Below, in pieces: positions 26,276 through 34,581 of a DNA stretch of 64,000 nt (the first letter of the stretch is position 1; each line of letters opens with the position of its first letter). A program made the translations under genes and the position numbers. The notes below the pieces were generated by a model. It was given only the letters and a program-made list of their open reading frames with translations. It searched no databases and had not been told where the DNA came from. The DNA is taken from NCBI GenBank assembly GCA_919902665.1, contig CAKKRK010000001.1, positions 125,998 to 189,997 on the forward strand, given 5' to 3'. The DNA is from Nitrospiraceae bacterium (lineage in GTDB: Bacteria > Nitrospirota > Nitrospiria > Nitrospirales > Nitrospiraceae).

Positions 26276-27697
26276 TCAAGCCTGGTTGGTTTTTGCGTGC
26301 TCAATTCCTGCCTTCAGCCGAACGAGGGTACGTTCGCGTCCAAGAATCTCCATGACCTCAAAGAGCCCTGGACTTGCCGTCCGTCCAGTCAAGGCGACGC
26401 GAACTGGCTGGGCTAACGCACCCATCTTGATACCTTCCTCTTCGACGAGTTTCTTGAAGCTGTCTTCCCACACCAGTTTGGAAAAGCTCGGAAGCGCCTC
26501 AAATCGTGTCAGAAGCTTCTGAAGCAACGGCGCGGTCGCTGGTGTGAGAAATTTCTTGGCTGCGTCTACCTCGAACGTGGTTCCTTGCCCAAAATAGGGT
26601 CTGACCCAATCAACCATATCGACTAAGGTTTTGGCTCGTTCTTTGACCAACACAACCACTTGCGCGAGCCATTCGGCTGACACGGTGCGCAATTCGTCTT
26701 GCATGCCGGCCTGTTCAAGCAGTGGCACAAGCGCCTTGGCGACTTCGCTCGGTGGACTGGTCTTGATGTATTCGGCATTCATCCACAGCAACTTATCGGG
26801 GTTGAAGACCGCCGCTGCTTTTTGCACATGATCCCACGAGAACTTCTCAATCAATTCCTGACGAGTAAAGAGCTCTTGATCCCCATGGGACCAGCCGAGT
26901 CGAACCAAATAGTTGATCATCGCGTCGGGAAGATACCCCATGTCTTTATAGGCCATGATTGAGGTGGCCCCGTGGCGTTTGGACAGCCGGGTTTTGTCCG
27001 ACCCTAAGATCATCGGCAAATGTCCAAAGCGAGGGACGGCAAACCCCAGGGCTTGGAAAATGGGGATCTGGCGCGGTGTGTTGGTCAGATGGTCGTCTCC
27101 CCGCACCACATGCGTGATCCCCATCAGCGCATCGTCGACCACCACGGAAAAGTTGTAGGTGGGATACCCGTTGGACCGGAGAATGATCACATCATCCACG
27201 ACCGCATGGTCAAACTCGACCCTGCCCTTGATCAGGTCATCAACGACGATCTGCCCCTCTTGTGGAGCCTTGAATCGAAGGGCGGCCTCGCTTGGTGGAC
27301 TGGTGATCCCTAAGTTGCGGCAGCGACCATCATAGCGAGGCGACAGTCCTTTGGCTTCGGCCTCTTTTCGCCGAGCCTCCAACTCTTCCGCCTTGCACAG
27401 ACACCAGTACGCCTGTCCAGTCTCTAGTAACTTCATGGCATGGCTGCGATACAGATCTATCCGCTCTGTCTGGCGGAATGGCCCTTCATCCCAATCAAGT
27501 CCGACCCATTTCATACCTTCGATGATCGCCTGAATCGATTCATCGGTTGACCGACTTTGATCGGTATCCTCGATGCGAAGAATGAACACACCCTGTTGTT
27601 GGCGTGCAAAGAGCCAATTGAACAGAGCCGTACGCACTCCTCCTATATGGAGAAACCCCGTCGGACTAGGGGCAAACCGAACGCGAACCTGACTCAT
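26276..27697 (-). CDS. gltX: Glutamyl-tRNA synthetase
   Basis: A 473-residue class I synthetase that charges tRNA-Glu. The HIGH motif is RFAPSPTGFLHIGGVRTALFN (start near residue 6) and the KMSKS motif is DKTRLSKRHGATSI (about residue 240). It has the typical C-terminal anticodon-binding alpha-helical domain. ATG 27697 is the plain start. With glnS in the same region, the protein is likely a discriminating GltX, but a gatCAB system elsewhere cannot be excluded. It is divergent from the flavoprotein gene 127 bp away. Confidence 0.96.
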   Translation of the reverse strand: MSQVRVRFAPSPTGFLHIGGVRTALFNWLFARQQQGVFILRIEDTDQSRSTDESIQAIIEGMKWVGLDWDEGPFRQTERIDLYRSHAMKLLETGQAYWCLCKAEELEARRKEAEAKGLSPRYDGRCRNLGITSPPSEAALRFKAPQEGQIVVDDLIKGRVEFDHAVVDDVIILRSNGYPTYNFSVVVDDALMGITHVVRGDDHLTNTPRQIPIFQALGFAVPRFGHLPMILGSDKTRLSKRHGATSIMAYKDMGYLPDAMINYLVRLGWSHGDQELFTRQELIEKFSWDHVQKAAAVFNPDKLLWMNAEYIKTSPPSEVAKALVPLLEQAGMQDELRTVSAEWLAQVVVLVKERAKTLVDMVDWVRPYFGQGTTFEVDAAKKFLTPATAPLLQKLLTRFEALPSFSKLVWEDSFKKLVEEEGIKMGALAQPVRVALTGRTASPGLFEVMEILGRERTLVRLKAGIEHAKTNQA

Positions 27698-27824
27698 GAC
27701 CGTACCGTCCCTTCTTCACACACGACAACCCAGTCATCTATACCATGCTGTGAAAATCCTTGTACATCGCCTTGCCACTTCCATCTCCTGACGGCTTCTG
27801 CTATGACGGTGCCGCGAATCGATT

Positions 27825-28529
27825 ATGGCGGAACTCACGCAACCGGCCACGGTACTTGCGGTCACCGATCTCACACCCCACGTTCGCCAACTCGTCGTCA
27901 AACCCAAGACTAGGAAGATTTCCTTTCAACCGGGACAGTGGGTTTCCCTCAAACTTCCGGTGGGCCCTAAGCCGCCGCTCAACCGTGCATACTCCATGGC
28001 CGATCCTTCGTCTCCGTATGGGGAGTTAACACTGGTATTTGATCGTGTTCCTGGTGGGCTGGCTTCCGATTATCTCTATGGGTTGCGGTCTGGAGATGAA
28101 GTTCCCCTGTCAGGCCCCTATGGGAATTTCGTCCTCCCTCAACCACTCGATCGCGAGCTGCTGCTGATTGCGCGCTACACGGGTCTTGCTCCGATACGGT
28201 GCCTCCTCAAGCAGATGTTTTTCTCGAAAATCCAAACTCCCGTCTTATTGATTGCCGTGGCACCCGGCGAAGACGAAGTTTTATTCCATCAGGAATGGCT
28301 CACGATGGCCATGCAATATCCCTCGTTCCGCTATCTTCCACTGGTCGCTCAGAACGGGGAGTCGGAGGCTGTGGAAAAGACCTTGTCCATGCTCACGCCG
28401 CTGGTCAACGGACAGCCCAAAGTCGTTCCCATGATTTGTGGAACTAAAGCGTTCGTCCGTCCCCTGCGTGCCTATTTTATAAAGGAAGGGTACGACCGAA
28501 AGGACGTGAAGATAGAGACGTACGATTAG
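27825..28529 (+). CDS. FAD/NAD(P)-binding oxidoreductase, ferredoxin-reductase-like
   Basis: A 234-residue flavoprotein of the ferredoxin-NADP reductase fold. The FAD motif is PPLNRAYSMADPSS (RxYS/T), followed by the flavin-phosphate segment GDEVPLSGPYGNF, then an NAD(P)-binding half with LLLIARYTGLAPIRCLL. The usual GTGxAP is changed to YTGLAP. There is no own iron-sulfur domain. It is convergent with the 2Fe-2S ferredoxin gene 74 bp away, so the two may form an electron-transfer pair. That link is inferred. Confidence 0.88.
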   Translation: MAELTQPATVLAVTDLTPHVRQLVVKPKTRKISFQPGQWVSLKLPVGPKPPLNRAYSMADPSSPYGELTLVFDRVPGGLASDYLYGLRSGDEVPLSGPYGNFVLPQPLDRELLLIARYTGLAPIRCLLKQMFFSKIQTPVLLIAVAPGEDEVLFHQEWLTMAMQYPSFRYLPLVAQNGESEAVEKTLSMLTPLVNGQPKVVPMICGTKAFVRPLRAYFIKEGYDRKDVKIETYD

Positions 28530-28602
28530 AATGGTCGGTGGGCACTGTTCACTTAGAACACGCCGAAGTGTTTCATCAGTCGCGTGGGAGAAATCATCCC
28601 GA

Positions 28603-29019
28603 TCAGTGCCCCTCCCGCACAAGATTTTTATTAACGGCTGGAATTTCGACGACGATATCCTTGGTTCCATTCGGCACGCATTGGCATCCCAGACGAGACT
28701 GTAGTGTCGTCATGGGAGCCTCATCCAACTGATCATACTCATCGTCCGTGCCTTCATTGCAGGTCTCCAGCCCCTGCTTCACGATCACATGACAGGTCGA
28801 ACAGGCGCAGACCCCGCCGCATACATGTTCCAAATCTACTCCGTGTCCCATCGCGATATCTAAAAGGCTTCCTGGCAGCCCAGTGGGCCCATGGGGAATC
28901 TTTTCTGGATTGACTTCGACCGTGGTGGATCTGCCATCTGGATGGATAAATGTCACGGCATAGGAAGTTTTTGGAAGTTCATATTCGGCCTGTTCAATAT
29001 AGGGATTTGTGCCACCCAT
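28603..29019 (-). CDS. fdx: 2Fe-2S ferredoxin, ISC-type
   Basis: A plant/adrenodoxin-type ferredoxin of 138 residues. The cluster ligands are in CGGVCACSTC and CQC (about residue 120), a pattern of the ISC ferredoxins that supply electrons for Fe-S assembly. ATG 29019 has AAAGGA upstream; the longer frame to 29121 would run through the promoter of iscR and is rejected. It is divergent from iscR across about 135 bp. In the proteobacterial operon fdx lies between hscA and iscX; here it has moved to the other side. Confidence 0.92.
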   Translation of the reverse strand: MGGTNPYIEQAEYELPKTSYAVTFIHPDGRSTTVEVNPEKIPHGPTGLPGSLLDIAMGHGVDLEHVCGGVCACSTCHVIVKQGLETCNEGTDDEYDQLDEAPMTTLQSRLGCQCVPNGTKDIVVEIPAVNKNLVREGH

Positions 29020-29110
29020 GTGTCGATTCCTTTCTGAGAGATCACCGGACTCCGCCTGTCGTATTGACAGCAGAGAAACCTGCATGCTAACCTTAGTACG
29101 ACTAAATTGA

Positions 29111-29133
29111 TCGGAGATCATTATAGTCTCCGA
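29111..29133. promoter_or_regulatory. Inverted repeat overlapping the iscR promoter, probable Rrf2-type operator
   Basis: TCGGAGA, 9 bp, TCTCCGA is a perfect 7-bp inverted repeat. The spacer holds TATAGT, a good -10 hexamer for iscR. A repressor on this site would block the promoter, as expected for autoregulation by an Rrf2-family protein. It is about 22 bp upstream of the iscR start. Confidence 0.6.
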
Positions 29134-29154
29134 CCTAAGGAATCGGCAATAGCA

Positions 29155-29628
29155 ATGCTGAAGATTTCAAAAAAAGCTGATTACGCGCTCATGGCGCTGC
29201 AGCACATTGCTTTAGTCCAATTCGGCGATATCACTCCTGGCCGCGTGGTGAATACGAAAGAAATCGCCGAGGAGTACAACATTCCCTTGGAATTGTTGGC
29301 GAAGGTCCTACAAGTTCTCTCAAAGAATGGTCTGATCGAAAGCCACAACGGTCCGAAGGGAGGCTATCTCCTGGCGCGGAGCGCCAGACAGATCACCATC
29401 GCACAGATTCTTGAAAGTATAGAAGGCCCCTTAGGCATCACCGACTGCTCCCACGAAAAAGATGGCGACTTCTGCATGCAGCGCGAACACTGCAACATCC
29501 GCACGCCGCTCCTGAAAATCCAAGACAGCATCTATCAGTTACTGAATAACATGACGTTGGGAGACATGATGGGGGGCACGCCTCTTATTACGATTCAGTC
29601 TCCCTCGGCACAAGGAGTCGAACGATGA
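29155..29628 (+). CDS. iscR: Rrf2-family transcriptional regulator, IscR-like
   Basis: A 157-residue winged-helix regulator. The opening [19 protein letters not shown] is the Rrf2 start; the recognition helix region is [21 protein letters not shown]. Three Cys, in C-x8-C-x5-C ([18 protein letters not shown]), fit the Fe-S cluster ligands of IscR, though with wider first spacing than E. coli. I use ATG 29155 rather than 29107. It overlaps iscS by 4 bp (ATGA). It likely senses cluster status and controls this operon. Confidence 0.9.
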   Translation: MLKISKKADYALMALQHIALVQFGDITPGRVVNTKEIAEEYNIPLELLAKVLQVLSKNGLIESHNGPKGGYLLARSARQITIAQILESIEGPLGITDCSHEKDGDFCMQREHCNIRTPLLKIQDSIYQLLNNMTLGDMMGGTPLITIQSPSAQGVER

Positions 29629-30842
29629 AGCTTCCCATTTTCCTCGATAACCATTCCACCACGCCCATGGACCCACGAGTTCTGGAAGCAATGCTGCCTT
29701 ATTTCGTGGAAAAGTTCGGTAACGCCGCCAGTCGCAACCATGCATTTGGCTGGGCCGCGGAAGAAGCAGTGGAACAGGCCCGAAAACAGATTGCGAAGCT
29801 CATTAACGCCGACTCAAAAGAAATCGTCTTCACCAGCGGTGCCACGGAATCGGACAACCTGGCGCTGAAGGGTGTCTTGGAGATGTATAAGGAGAAAGGC
29901 ACCCACATCATCACGTCATCCACGGAACATCGGGCCGTGCTCGATACAGCCAAGTCTCTGGAAGCCAAAGGGATGGCGACCGTGACCTATTTGCCGGTCG
30001 ATAAATACGGCATGGTGAATCCGCAGGACGTCCAGAATGCCATTACCGACAAGACCATCCTGATCTCGATCATGCTGGCCAATAACGAAATCGGCACAAT
30101 TAACCCTATCCAGGAGATCGGCAAGATCGCCAAAGCGAAGGGGGTCCTGTTCCATTGCGATGCCACGCAGGGCGTCGGCAAGATTCCCGTCGATGTCCAG
30201 GCCATGGGCATTGATCTCATGTCATTCACCTCCCACAAAGTCTACGGCCCCAAGGGAGTCGGTGCCCTCTATGTTAGGAAAAGAAATCCCCGCGTTCGAA
30301 TCGCAGCCCAAATAGACGGAGGCGGGCATGAACGCGGCATGCGGTCCGGAACCTTGCCGGTACCGTTGATCGTCGGCTTTGGGAAAGCCTGTGAACTGTG
30401 CGAACAGGAGATGGTGACGGAAACGGCGCGGCTGATCAAGATGCGAGACCGTCTCCAGACCGATATCATGGCGGCCCTCGAAGAAAGCTATCTCAACGGC
30501 CACCCAACGAACCGCCTACCCGGTAATCTCAATATCTCCTTTGCCTACGTCGAAGGCGAGTCACTGCTCATGGGCATGAAAGACATCGCGCTCTCGTCCG
30601 GTTCGGCCTGCACATCGGCCACCTTGGAACCCTCGTATGTGTTGCGCGCACTCGGGGTCGGGACCGAGCTCGCTCACTCTTCGATTCGTTTCGGTTTGGG
30701 CCGTTTCAATACCGACGATGAGATTGACTATACGACCAAAAAGGTTATTGAGGTCGTCACCAAGTTGCGGGAAATGTCCCCTCTGTATGAGATGGCCAAA
30801 GAAGGCGTGGACCTGAAATCCGTTCAGTGGGCCGCGCATTAA
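29625..30842 (+). CDS. iscS: Cysteine desulfurase IscS/NifS
   Basis: A 405-residue class V aminotransferase-fold enzyme that takes sulfur from cysteine. The PLP Lys is in [14 protein letters not shown] (about residue 205), the catalytic Cys in [18 protein letters not shown] (about 329), the nearby [12 protein letters not shown] is the phosphate motif. The Cys-loop length is that of group I (IscS). It provides persulfide to IscU encoded next. Overlap with iscR shows translational coupling. Confidence 0.97.
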   Translation: MKLPIFLDNHSTTPMDPRVLEAMLPYFVEKFGNAASRNHAFGWAAEEAVEQARKQIAKLINADSKEIVFTSGATESDNLALKGVLEMYKEKGTHIITSSTEHRAVLDTAKSLEAKGMATVTYLPVDKYGMVNPQDVQNAITDKTILISIMLANNEIGTINPIQEIGKIAKAKGVLFHCDATQGVGKIPVDVQAMGIDLMSFTSHKVYGPKGVGALYVRKRNPRVRIAAQIDGGGHERGMRSGTLPVPLIVGFGKACELCEQEMVTETARLIKMRDRLQTDIMAALEESYLNGHPTNRLPGNLNISFAYVEGESLLMGMKDIALSSGSACTSATLEPSYVLRALGVGTELAHSSIRFGLGRFNTDDEIDYTTKKVIEVVTKLREMSPLYEMAKEGVDLKSVQWAAH

Positions 30843-30931
30843 TGACGGCAGACGTGAAACGTACCTCGTGAAGCGTATCTCACAGACAACGAACGGCGCT
30901 TCACGAACGACGAGATACCAAGGAGGTTTCT
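30843..30931. repeat. Nested inverted repeats between iscS and iscU
   Basis: The gap holds CGTGAAGCG (30867-30875) with its inverse CGCTTCACG (30897-30905), and GTATCTC (30875-30881) with its inverse GAGATAC (30912-30918). A second degenerate copy of the GTGAA(A/G)CGTA unit lies at 30853-30863. RNA folding could attenuate or stabilise the message between the two genes. Confidence 0.5.
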
Positions 30932-31330
30932 ATGGCATACAGCGATAAAGTCGTCGATCATTTCAACAATCCCCGCAACATGGGCAGCTTTAAGAAGGAC
31001 GATGCAGACGTGGGTACCGGAATGGTGGGAGCCCCGGAATGCGGTGACGTGATGAAGCTGCAGATCAAGGTCCAGAACGATACGATCGTTGATGCGAAGT
31101 TCAAGACCTTCGGTTGCGGGTCAGCGATCGCCAGCTCCAGCCTGGCCACCGAATGGCTCAAGGGGAAAACGATCGAGGAAGCCCAAAAGATCAAGAATAC
31201 GGACATCGTACAGGAGTTGAATCTCCCTCCTGTGAAAATTCACTGCTCGGTTCTGGCGGAAGATGCCATCAAAGCGGCGTTGGCCGATTATCAGAAGAAG
31301 ACAGACGGGCAACCAACCGGCACCAAGTAA
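30932..31330 (+). CDS. iscU: Iron-sulfur cluster scaffold IscU
   Basis: A 132-residue scaffold on which new Fe-S clusters form. The three cluster Cys are visible: ECGD (about residue 34), FGCGSAIASSS (about 60) and KIHCSVLAEDA (about 105). LPPVKIHC is the LPPVK motif used by the HscA chaperone. AAGGAGG precedes ATG 30932. The adjacent hscA and hscB genes supply the chaperones that release its cluster. Confidence 0.97.
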   Translation: MAYSDKVVDHFNNPRNMGSFKKDDADVGTGMVGAPECGDVMKLQIKVQNDTIVDAKFKTFGCGSAIASSSLATEWLKGKTIEEAQKIKNTDIVQELNLPPVKIHCSVLAEDAIKAALADYQKKTDGQPTGTK

Positions 31331-31351
31331 CAGCCACGAAGGGAGCGCCTC

Positions 31352-31708
31352 ATGGACACCACGAATGTCGAGACTCCAACTCCGATCATCTCACTCACCG
31401 AAGCAGCCGTAAAGGAAGTGAAGCGGCTCATCAACGTACAAGGCATTGAAGAAGGTGGCCTTCGCCTTGGTGTGAAAGGCGGCGGGTGTTCCGGCCTCAG
31501 CTACACGATTAACTTCGATGACAAGATCGGACAGTTCGATCAAGTTCATGAGATCGATGGTGTCAAAGTGATCATCGATGCGAAAAGCGCCATCTATCTC
31601 CAAGGCACACAGCTGGATTATCAAAAAGACATGCTGAGCGGAAACTTTAAGTTTTTGAACCCGAACGCCAACAAAACTTGTGGCTGCGGAGAATCGTTCT
31701 CAGCTTGA
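31352..31708 (+). CDS. iscA: Iron-sulfur assembly A-type carrier (IscA/HesB)
   Basis: A 118-residue A-type carrier with the three conserved Cys: GGGCSGLSY (about residue 46) and KTCGCGESF near the C-terminus. The N-terminal ISLTEAAVKEVKRL pattern and overall length are usual for the family. It likely carries clusters from IscU to targets; the sequence does not separate IscA from ErpA function. AAGGGAG lies upstream. Confidence 0.95.
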   Translation: MDTTNVETPTPIISLTEAAVKEVKRLINVQGIEEGGLRLGVKGGGCSGLSYTINFDDKIGQFDQVHEIDGVKVIIDAKSAIYLQGTQLDYQKDMLSGNFKFLNPNANKTCGCGESFSA

Positions 31709-31768
31709 TTCCTCATCCACTCAATATACCGACCGGGTATGGGACATATACCATGCTCGTTTTCACTC

Positions 31769-32491
31769 ATGGATAACCATCAATCATCGTCTCATCCCGA
31801 TACTCGTCGCCAGCTGCAGATGGCCCGGAGCATGTGCTGGCACTGCCAGTCAGAAGTGACAGGAGAATACTTCTGTGACCGGTGTGTGAAAGTCCAGCCG
31901 GTTTCAAAAGAAACCGACTATTTCACCTGCCTCGGGTTTCCACGGCGCCTCATGCTCGACCCGCAGAAACTAGAGGCCAAGTTCTACGAACTAAGCCGGA
32001 CATTCCATCCTGATTTTTATCAGACCAAGAGCGCAGACGAACAGACGATCAGCCTCAGCAATGCTGCAGTTCTCAATACCGCCTATCGCACGCTCCGTGC
32101 CCCCATTCAACGAGCCGAATACCTCTTGGCCTTGGAAACCGGCTCGGTCAAAGACATTCGAACATCTCCGCCAGCCGATCTCTTTGAAGAGATTCTAGAA
32201 CTCCAAGATACTCTGGAGGAGTACCGGGCGTCGGATCGTGACTCGGATCAGGGCCATCGACTCCGCTCCACCCTCCAGACTGAGCAGGAGGCGCTGGAGC
32301 GGCGCAAGCACGAGATGGAAGCTCAACTGCAGCAATTATTTGCCGACTGGGACAAGCTACAAGACGCGGGAGAAGCCACGAGCCTGGCGAGGGTGGAACG
32401 GGACAGAATCCTGAAGCAGATGCGCGATCTCCTGTCTAATCGCACATACGTCAACAATATCGTGAACGATCTGGCAGCAACAATCGCCTAA
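31769..32491 (+). CDS. hscB: Co-chaperone HscB with an N-terminal four-cysteine zinc motif
   Basis: The J-domain protein that delivers IscU to HscA. The HPD tripeptide is in RTFHPDFYQT, and a C-terminal helical IscU-binding domain follows. Before the J-domain is CWHC-x9-CDRC, a zinc-finger-like element as in eukaryotic HSC20, not in E. coli HscB. I choose ATG 31769; the frame is also open from ATG 31739, and neither has a strong ribosome-binding site. The coding end is 31 bp from hscA. Length is longer than the 171-residue E. coli protein. Confidence 0.88.
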   Translation: MDNHQSSSHPDTRRQLQMARSMCWHCQSEVTGEYFCDRCVKVQPVSKETDYFTCLGFPRRLMLDPQKLEAKFYELSRTFHPDFYQTKSADEQTISLSNAAVLNTAYRTLRAPIQRAEYLLALETGSVKDIRTSPPADLFEEILELQDTLEEYRASDRDSDQGHRLRSTLQTEQEALERRKHEMEAQLQQLFADWDKLQDAGEATSLARVERDRILKQMRDLLSNRTYVNNIVNDLAATIA

Positions 32492-32522
32492 GCAACTCTT
32501 TCCCAACATCCTCATCTTTGAT

Positions 32523-34343
32523 ATGGCACGAATAGTCGGTATCGATCTCGGGACCACCAATTCACTGGTTGCGTACATGAAGGATGGGCAGCCCTGCGTT
32601 GTCCCAGACCGCAACGGTCGGACCATGGTGCCCTCGGTGGTCGCCTTGACGGACAATGGCTTGATCGTCGGAGATTCGGCGAAAGAGCATTTGACGAGAA
32701 ACCCGGAACGGACGGTCTACTCCGTGAAGCGATTCATGGGTAAAGGGCTGGCCGATGTCCAGAACGAGCTGGCCTATTTCCCATACCATGTCACTGAGAC
32801 TGGTGGTGTGATCCGGATCCGCCTTGGCCAGAAGAGCTATTCACCGCCACAGATCTCCGCCATGATCCTCAAGGAACTGAAGCTGCGTGCGGAGGCCTCC
32901 CTCGGCGAAAGTATCACCAAGGCCGTCATCACGGTGCCGGCCTACTTCAACGACAGCCAACGGCAGGCCACCAAAGATGCCGGCCTCATTGCCGGGCTGG
33001 AGGTGTTGCGCATCATCAATGAGCCGACCGCCGCATCGCTGGCCTACGGACTTCAACAAAAAACCCAAGGGACCATCGCCGTCTATGACTTCGGGGGTGG
33101 GACATTCGATATCTCAATCCTAAAGTTGAAAGACGGCATCTTTGAAGTGCTGGCGACCAGCGGCGATACCCATCTTGGCGGAGACGATCTCGATCGCGTG
33201 TTGGTCGACCTCTTCATCGGAGACATCCGAGACCGGTACGGGATCGACGTCGGCCGCTACCCTGATCACATGCAGACTGTCCGGTTGGAAGCGGAGCGGG
33301 CCAAGATCCGCCTTTCTGATGAGCTCAAGACCGAGATCACCATCGAGCTCCCCGAGGACAAAGGACTCTTTACCAGAGAGCTGACGCGTGATCAGCTCGA
33401 GTCTCTCGTGGCAGGGATCATCGAACGCACCTTAGCGCCCTGTCGCATCGCGTTAAAAGACGCCGGGCTCACTCCAACAGACATTGATGAAGTCGTGCTC
33501 GTGGGCGGGTCTACCCGGATGCCATTGGTCCGGCAACGAGTCGAAGCGCTCTTTGGGAAGCAACCACATTGTCACTTGAACCCGGATGAAGTCGTCGCGC
33601 TTGGGGCGGCGGTGCAAGCCGATATTCTCAGTGGCGGCACAACGGACATGTTGCTCTTGGACGTTACCCCGTTATCATTGGGCATCGAGACAATGGGCGG
33701 CGTGATGAGCAGCCTGATCCGCCGAAATACAACCATCCCGGCGAGCGCCAAGGAGATGTTCACGACCTATGTCGACGGTCAGACCGGAGTAGATATTCAC
33801 ATTCTGCAAGGTGAGCGCGAACTCGTGAAAGACAACCGGAGCTTAGCGAGATTCCGGCTAAAAGTGCCACCTCTCCCGGCCGGCATCCCACGCATCGAGG
33901 TCACCTTTTTGATCGATGCCAATGGTATCTTGAACGTCACGGCGACGGACATGCGGACGGGTCAAAGCCAGTCGATCGAGGTCAAACCGTCGTATGGACT
34001 CTCGGACACGGAAGTGGAGCGAATGATTGAAGATTCGTTCAAGTTTGCGGCTGAGGATGTCAATGCACGGAAGTTGATCGAAGCTCGATTGGATGCTGAG
34101 GCGTTGCTGAAAACGACCAACAAGTCGCTCGTGGACGCGGGACACTTGATCTCACAGGAAGAAGCCCATAGCATTCGAGCGACACTCGCTCAGTTGTCTA
34201 ACGCAACGGGCGGAACGGATCCGCGTGCCATCCGTACTCGCATGACGGAGCTTGAACAGGCCGCCAAACATTTGAATGTCGTGATGCTCGACGATTCGCT
34301 CAAGAACAGTTTGCACGGGAAGAAAGTATCGGAGCTGTCGTGA
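32523..34343 (+). CDS. hscA: Hsp70-type chaperone HscA
   Basis: A 606-residue Hsp70 homologue. The ATPase half has the phosphate-binding motifs GIDLGTTNSLVAY, IAVYDFGGGTFDISIL and VVLVGGSTRMP, followed by the substrate-binding domain. Its place between hscB and iscX, and the absence of the DnaK-like long C-terminal lid tail, make it HscA rather than DnaK. It recognises LPPVK in IscU. No strong ribosome-binding site is seen ahead of ATG 32523, so coupling to hscB may matter. Confidence 0.95.
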   Translation: MARIVGIDLGTTNSLVAYMKDGQPCVVPDRNGRTMVPSVVALTDNGLIVGDSAKEHLTRNPERTVYSVKRFMGKGLADVQNELAYFPYHVTETGGVIRIRLGQKSYSPPQISAMILKELKLRAEASLGESITKAVITVPAYFNDSQRQATKDAGLIAGLEVLRIINEPTAASLAYGLQQKTQGTIAVYDFGGGTFDISILKLKDGIFEVLATSGDTHLGGDDLDRVLVDLFIGDIRDRYGIDVGRYPDHMQTVRLEAERAKIRLSDELKTEITIELPEDKGLFTRELTRDQLESLVAGIIERTLAPCRIALKDAGLTPTDIDEVVLVGGSTRMPLVRQRVEALFGKQPHCHLNPDEVVALGAAVQADILSGGTTDMLLLDVTPLSLGIETMGGVMSSLIRRNTTIPASAKEMFTTYVDGQTGVDIHILQGERELVKDNRSLARFRLKVPPLPAGIPRIEVTFLIDANGILNVTATDMRTGQSQSIEVKPSYGLSDTEVERMIEDSFKFAAEDVNARKLIEARLDAEALLKTTNKSLVDAGHLISQEEAHSIRATLAQLSNATGGTDPRAIRTRMTELEQAAKHLNVVMLDDSLKNSLHGKKVSELS

Positions 34344-34356
34344 CAGCGGAGGAGCC

Positions 34357-34572
34357 ATGATGGACCTGAAGTGGAAAGATGCCGAAGAGATCGCTATCCG
34401 GCTGGTCGAAGAACACCCTGAGACAAATCCCCTCACCGTGCGCTTCACCGACATGCATACCTGGATCGTGGCCCTGCCGGAATTTAAGGACGATCCGAAG
34501 ACGTCGAATGAGAAAATCCTAGAAGTGATTCAGATGGCGTGGCACGAGGAATATCAGGACACGAAGGCATAG
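34357..34572 (+). CDS. iscX: Iron-sulfur assembly protein IscX
   Basis: A 71-residue acidic protein. The C-terminal DDPKTSNEKILEVIQMAW is diagnostic for IscX (YfhJ), which binds IscS and iron and tunes its activity. GGAGGAG precedes ATG 34357, 14 bp after hscA. It closes the isc operon. The next gene (PBP1A) is convergent, with only 9 bp between the stops. Confidence 0.95.
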   Translation: MMDLKWKDAEEIAIRLVEEHPETNPLTVRFTDMHTWIVALPEFKDDPKTSNEKILEVIQMAWHEEYQDTKA

Positions 34573-34581
34573 GTTCTGGAG

